14,726 nucleotides of DNA from an uncultured Deferribacteraceae bacterium (GTDB lineage Bacteria; Chrysiogenota; Deferribacteres; Deferribacterales; Mucispirillaceae). Shown piece by piece: positions 14,191-14,726 of this stretch. The notes beneath the pieces were generated by a model. The model worked only from the letters and a program-made list of their open reading frames with translations, made no database searches and was not told where the DNA came from. How positions within the stretch are numbered: the stretch's first letter is position 1; each line of letters opens with the position of its first letter. Position numbers and translations under genes: made by a program. The stretch lies in contig CAMQYB010000023.1 of NCBI GenBank assembly GCA_947039055.1, forward strand, positions 1-14,726, given 5' to 3'.

Positions 14191-14196
14191 ATGCAA
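14168..14196 (-). promoter_or_regulatory. Promoter candidate for the str operon
   Basis: On the minus strand TTGCAT (14191-14196), a 17-base spacer and TATTAT (14168-14173) resemble a sigma-70-type promoter: the -10 matches at five of six positions, the -35 at only three, with ideal spacing. It would leave a leader of nearly 280 nt before rpsL. Other AT-rich matches exist closer to the gene but lack a partner box. This is the best pair I can see, at low confidence. Confidence 0.25.
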
Positions 14197-14283
14197 GCAT
14201 TATTTACATTTCATTAATGTTTTTATTTATACAGATAATAATACTTAAACTTTACTTCATAACTCATTGCAATTATTACCTGT

Positions 14284-14308
14284 AAATACCTGTTAAATAT
14301 AGGTATTT
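14284..14308. repeat. Short inverted repeat (8-bp arms)
   Basis: aaatacct (14284-14291) and aggtattt (14301-14308) are perfect inverted copies with a nine-base loop. On either strand the hairpin lacks a convincing T tract and there is no gene it could terminate inside the window. It could belong to the end of a transcript entering from the right edge or to a binding site. Confidence 0.25.
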
Positions 14309-14524
14309 TAATCTGTTACTATTTCTCAATAAAGTTAATATTTTTATTAAAATATTTTTTCCACACATAAAATATTAGCAAATTTTATAGAAATATTTAC
14401 TCAAATTTATTTTTTTTTAATGATTTATATATTAAAATAGAAACCTATACCAGTTGATAGAAAATTGTATTGAAATAAAGTTAGCGATATTTTAAAGTAA
14501 ACCTTTTTTACACTTGCTTAATCG

Positions 14525-14556
14525 TTTGTTTATTTGTTTATTTGATTGATTGATTT
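14525..14556. repeat. Tetranucleotide repeat (tttg/ttta/attg)
   Basis: Eight consecutive tetramers read tttg ttta tttg ttta tttg attg attg attt. The first five follow an eight-base period, the rest a four-base one. It lies in non-coding DNA about 650 bases upstream of rpsL, so it does not switch a visible reading frame. Similar gattgat words recur to its right up to the tandem array. Confidence 0.6.
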
Positions 14557-14641
14557 AAAATTGATGATTAATATGTTTTCAATTCATTAGTAATAGATAT
14601 ATTTTGATTGATACTCTAAAGTACAAATTATTGTTATTTAT

Positions 14642-14726
14642 ATTGATGAGATGTGCTAAGCATAGATTATTATCTACATTGATGAGATTGTGCTAAGCAT
14701 AGATATATTATCTACATTGACGAGAT
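14642..14726. repeat. Tandem array of 36-38 bp units at the right edge
   Basis: Unit 1 (14642-14677, 36 bp) and unit 2 (14678-14715, 38 bp) are identical except for two single-base insertions; a third unit begins at 14716 (attgacgagat, one difference) and is cut by the window end. Each full unit contains tgctaagca, a small palindrome, within gtgctaagcatagat. The whole unit is conserved, without variable spacers, so it is a minisatellite-like array and not a CRISPR. Unit lengths are not all multiples of three and all frames contain stops, so coding is unlikely. The array probably continues to the right. Confidence 0.75.

Larger units (their letters stand above)
13882..14641. other. Gene-free AT-rich region upstream of the str operon
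   Basis: Neither strand carries a credible coding region, tRNA or rRNA. The longest ATG-started frame I traced by eye is about 28 codons (plus strand from 14162) and has no ribosome binding site. The region must hold the promoter and untranslated leader for rpsL, since the genes before it are out of view. Base composition is far richer in A+T than in the genes, for example 14341-14420. It contains several short inverted repeats and a tetranucleotide repeat, listed separately. Confidence 0.8.

Noticed and set aside
14162..14248. Small plus-strand open frame of about 28 codons
   Set aside because: No ribosome binding site, composition like the surrounding spacer, and it overlaps inverted repeats; expected by chance.
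14337..14360. Terminator-like hairpin (aatatttt/aaaatatt plus T run) on the plus strand
   Set aside because: The stem consists only of A-T pairs and no plus-strand gene precedes it in the window.
14357..14365. DnaA box (ttttccaca) suggesting a replication origin
   Set aside because: It is a single copy with one mismatch, without clustered boxes or dnaA/dnaN nearby.
14642..14726. CRISPR array at the right edge
   Set aside because: The complete 36-38 bp unit is conserved; there are no variable spacers, so this is a plain tandem repeat.

Overview
All 24 genes recognised in this window lie on the minus strand, from about 13881 down to 176. Together they form one long translation cluster in the classical bacterial str–S10–spc order: rpsL, rpsG, fusA, tuf | rpsJ, rplC, rplD, rplW, rplB, rpsS, rplV, rpsC, rplP, rpmC, rpsQ | rplN, rplX, rplE, rpsN, rpsH, rplF, rplR, rpsE, rplO. 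Every protein is full length with its family hallmarks. No frameshift, fusion or foreign insert is visible.

The organism is a bacterium with moderately to strongly AT-rich DNA; the spacers are much richer in A+T than the genes. S14 is the short four-cysteine zinc form and L24 ends in a four-cysteine zinc ribbon. rpmD (L30) is missing between rpsE and rplO, and secY does not follow rplO within the 175 bases visible. Six of 24 genes start at GTG or TTG. No gene stops at TGA, and 13 stop at TAG. These traits and the general look of the proteins fit a divergent, possibly host-associated lineage such as Dependentiae (TM6), but this is only an impression; a tree of the ribosomal proteins would be needed.

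Layout: 1-175 is a strongly C-over-G-skewed, degenerate tandem-repeat tract immediately after the operon. 176-9462 holds the S10 and spc genes, mostly tightly packed, with notable spacers at rpsJ-rplC (120 nt) and rplB-rpsS (89 nt). 9463-9618 separates the str part from the S10 part and contains a 15-bp-stem hairpin just after tuf. 9619-13881 is the str part. 13882-14726 (845 nt) has no gene; it holds very AT-rich leader DNA with several inverted repeats, a weak promoter candidate, a tetranucleotide repeat and, at the right edge, a tandem array of 36-38 bp units that runs out of the window.

Together the genes make small-subunit proteins S3, S5, S7, S8, S10, S12, S14, S17 and S19, large-subunit proteins L2-L6, L14-L16, L18, L22-L24 and L29, and the elongation factors EF-Tu and EF-G. 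I see no defence, mobile or otherwise novel protein system. The observations worth a second look are the repeat tracts on both flanks, the stop-codon usage, the G-run ribosome binding sites and the structured spacers.
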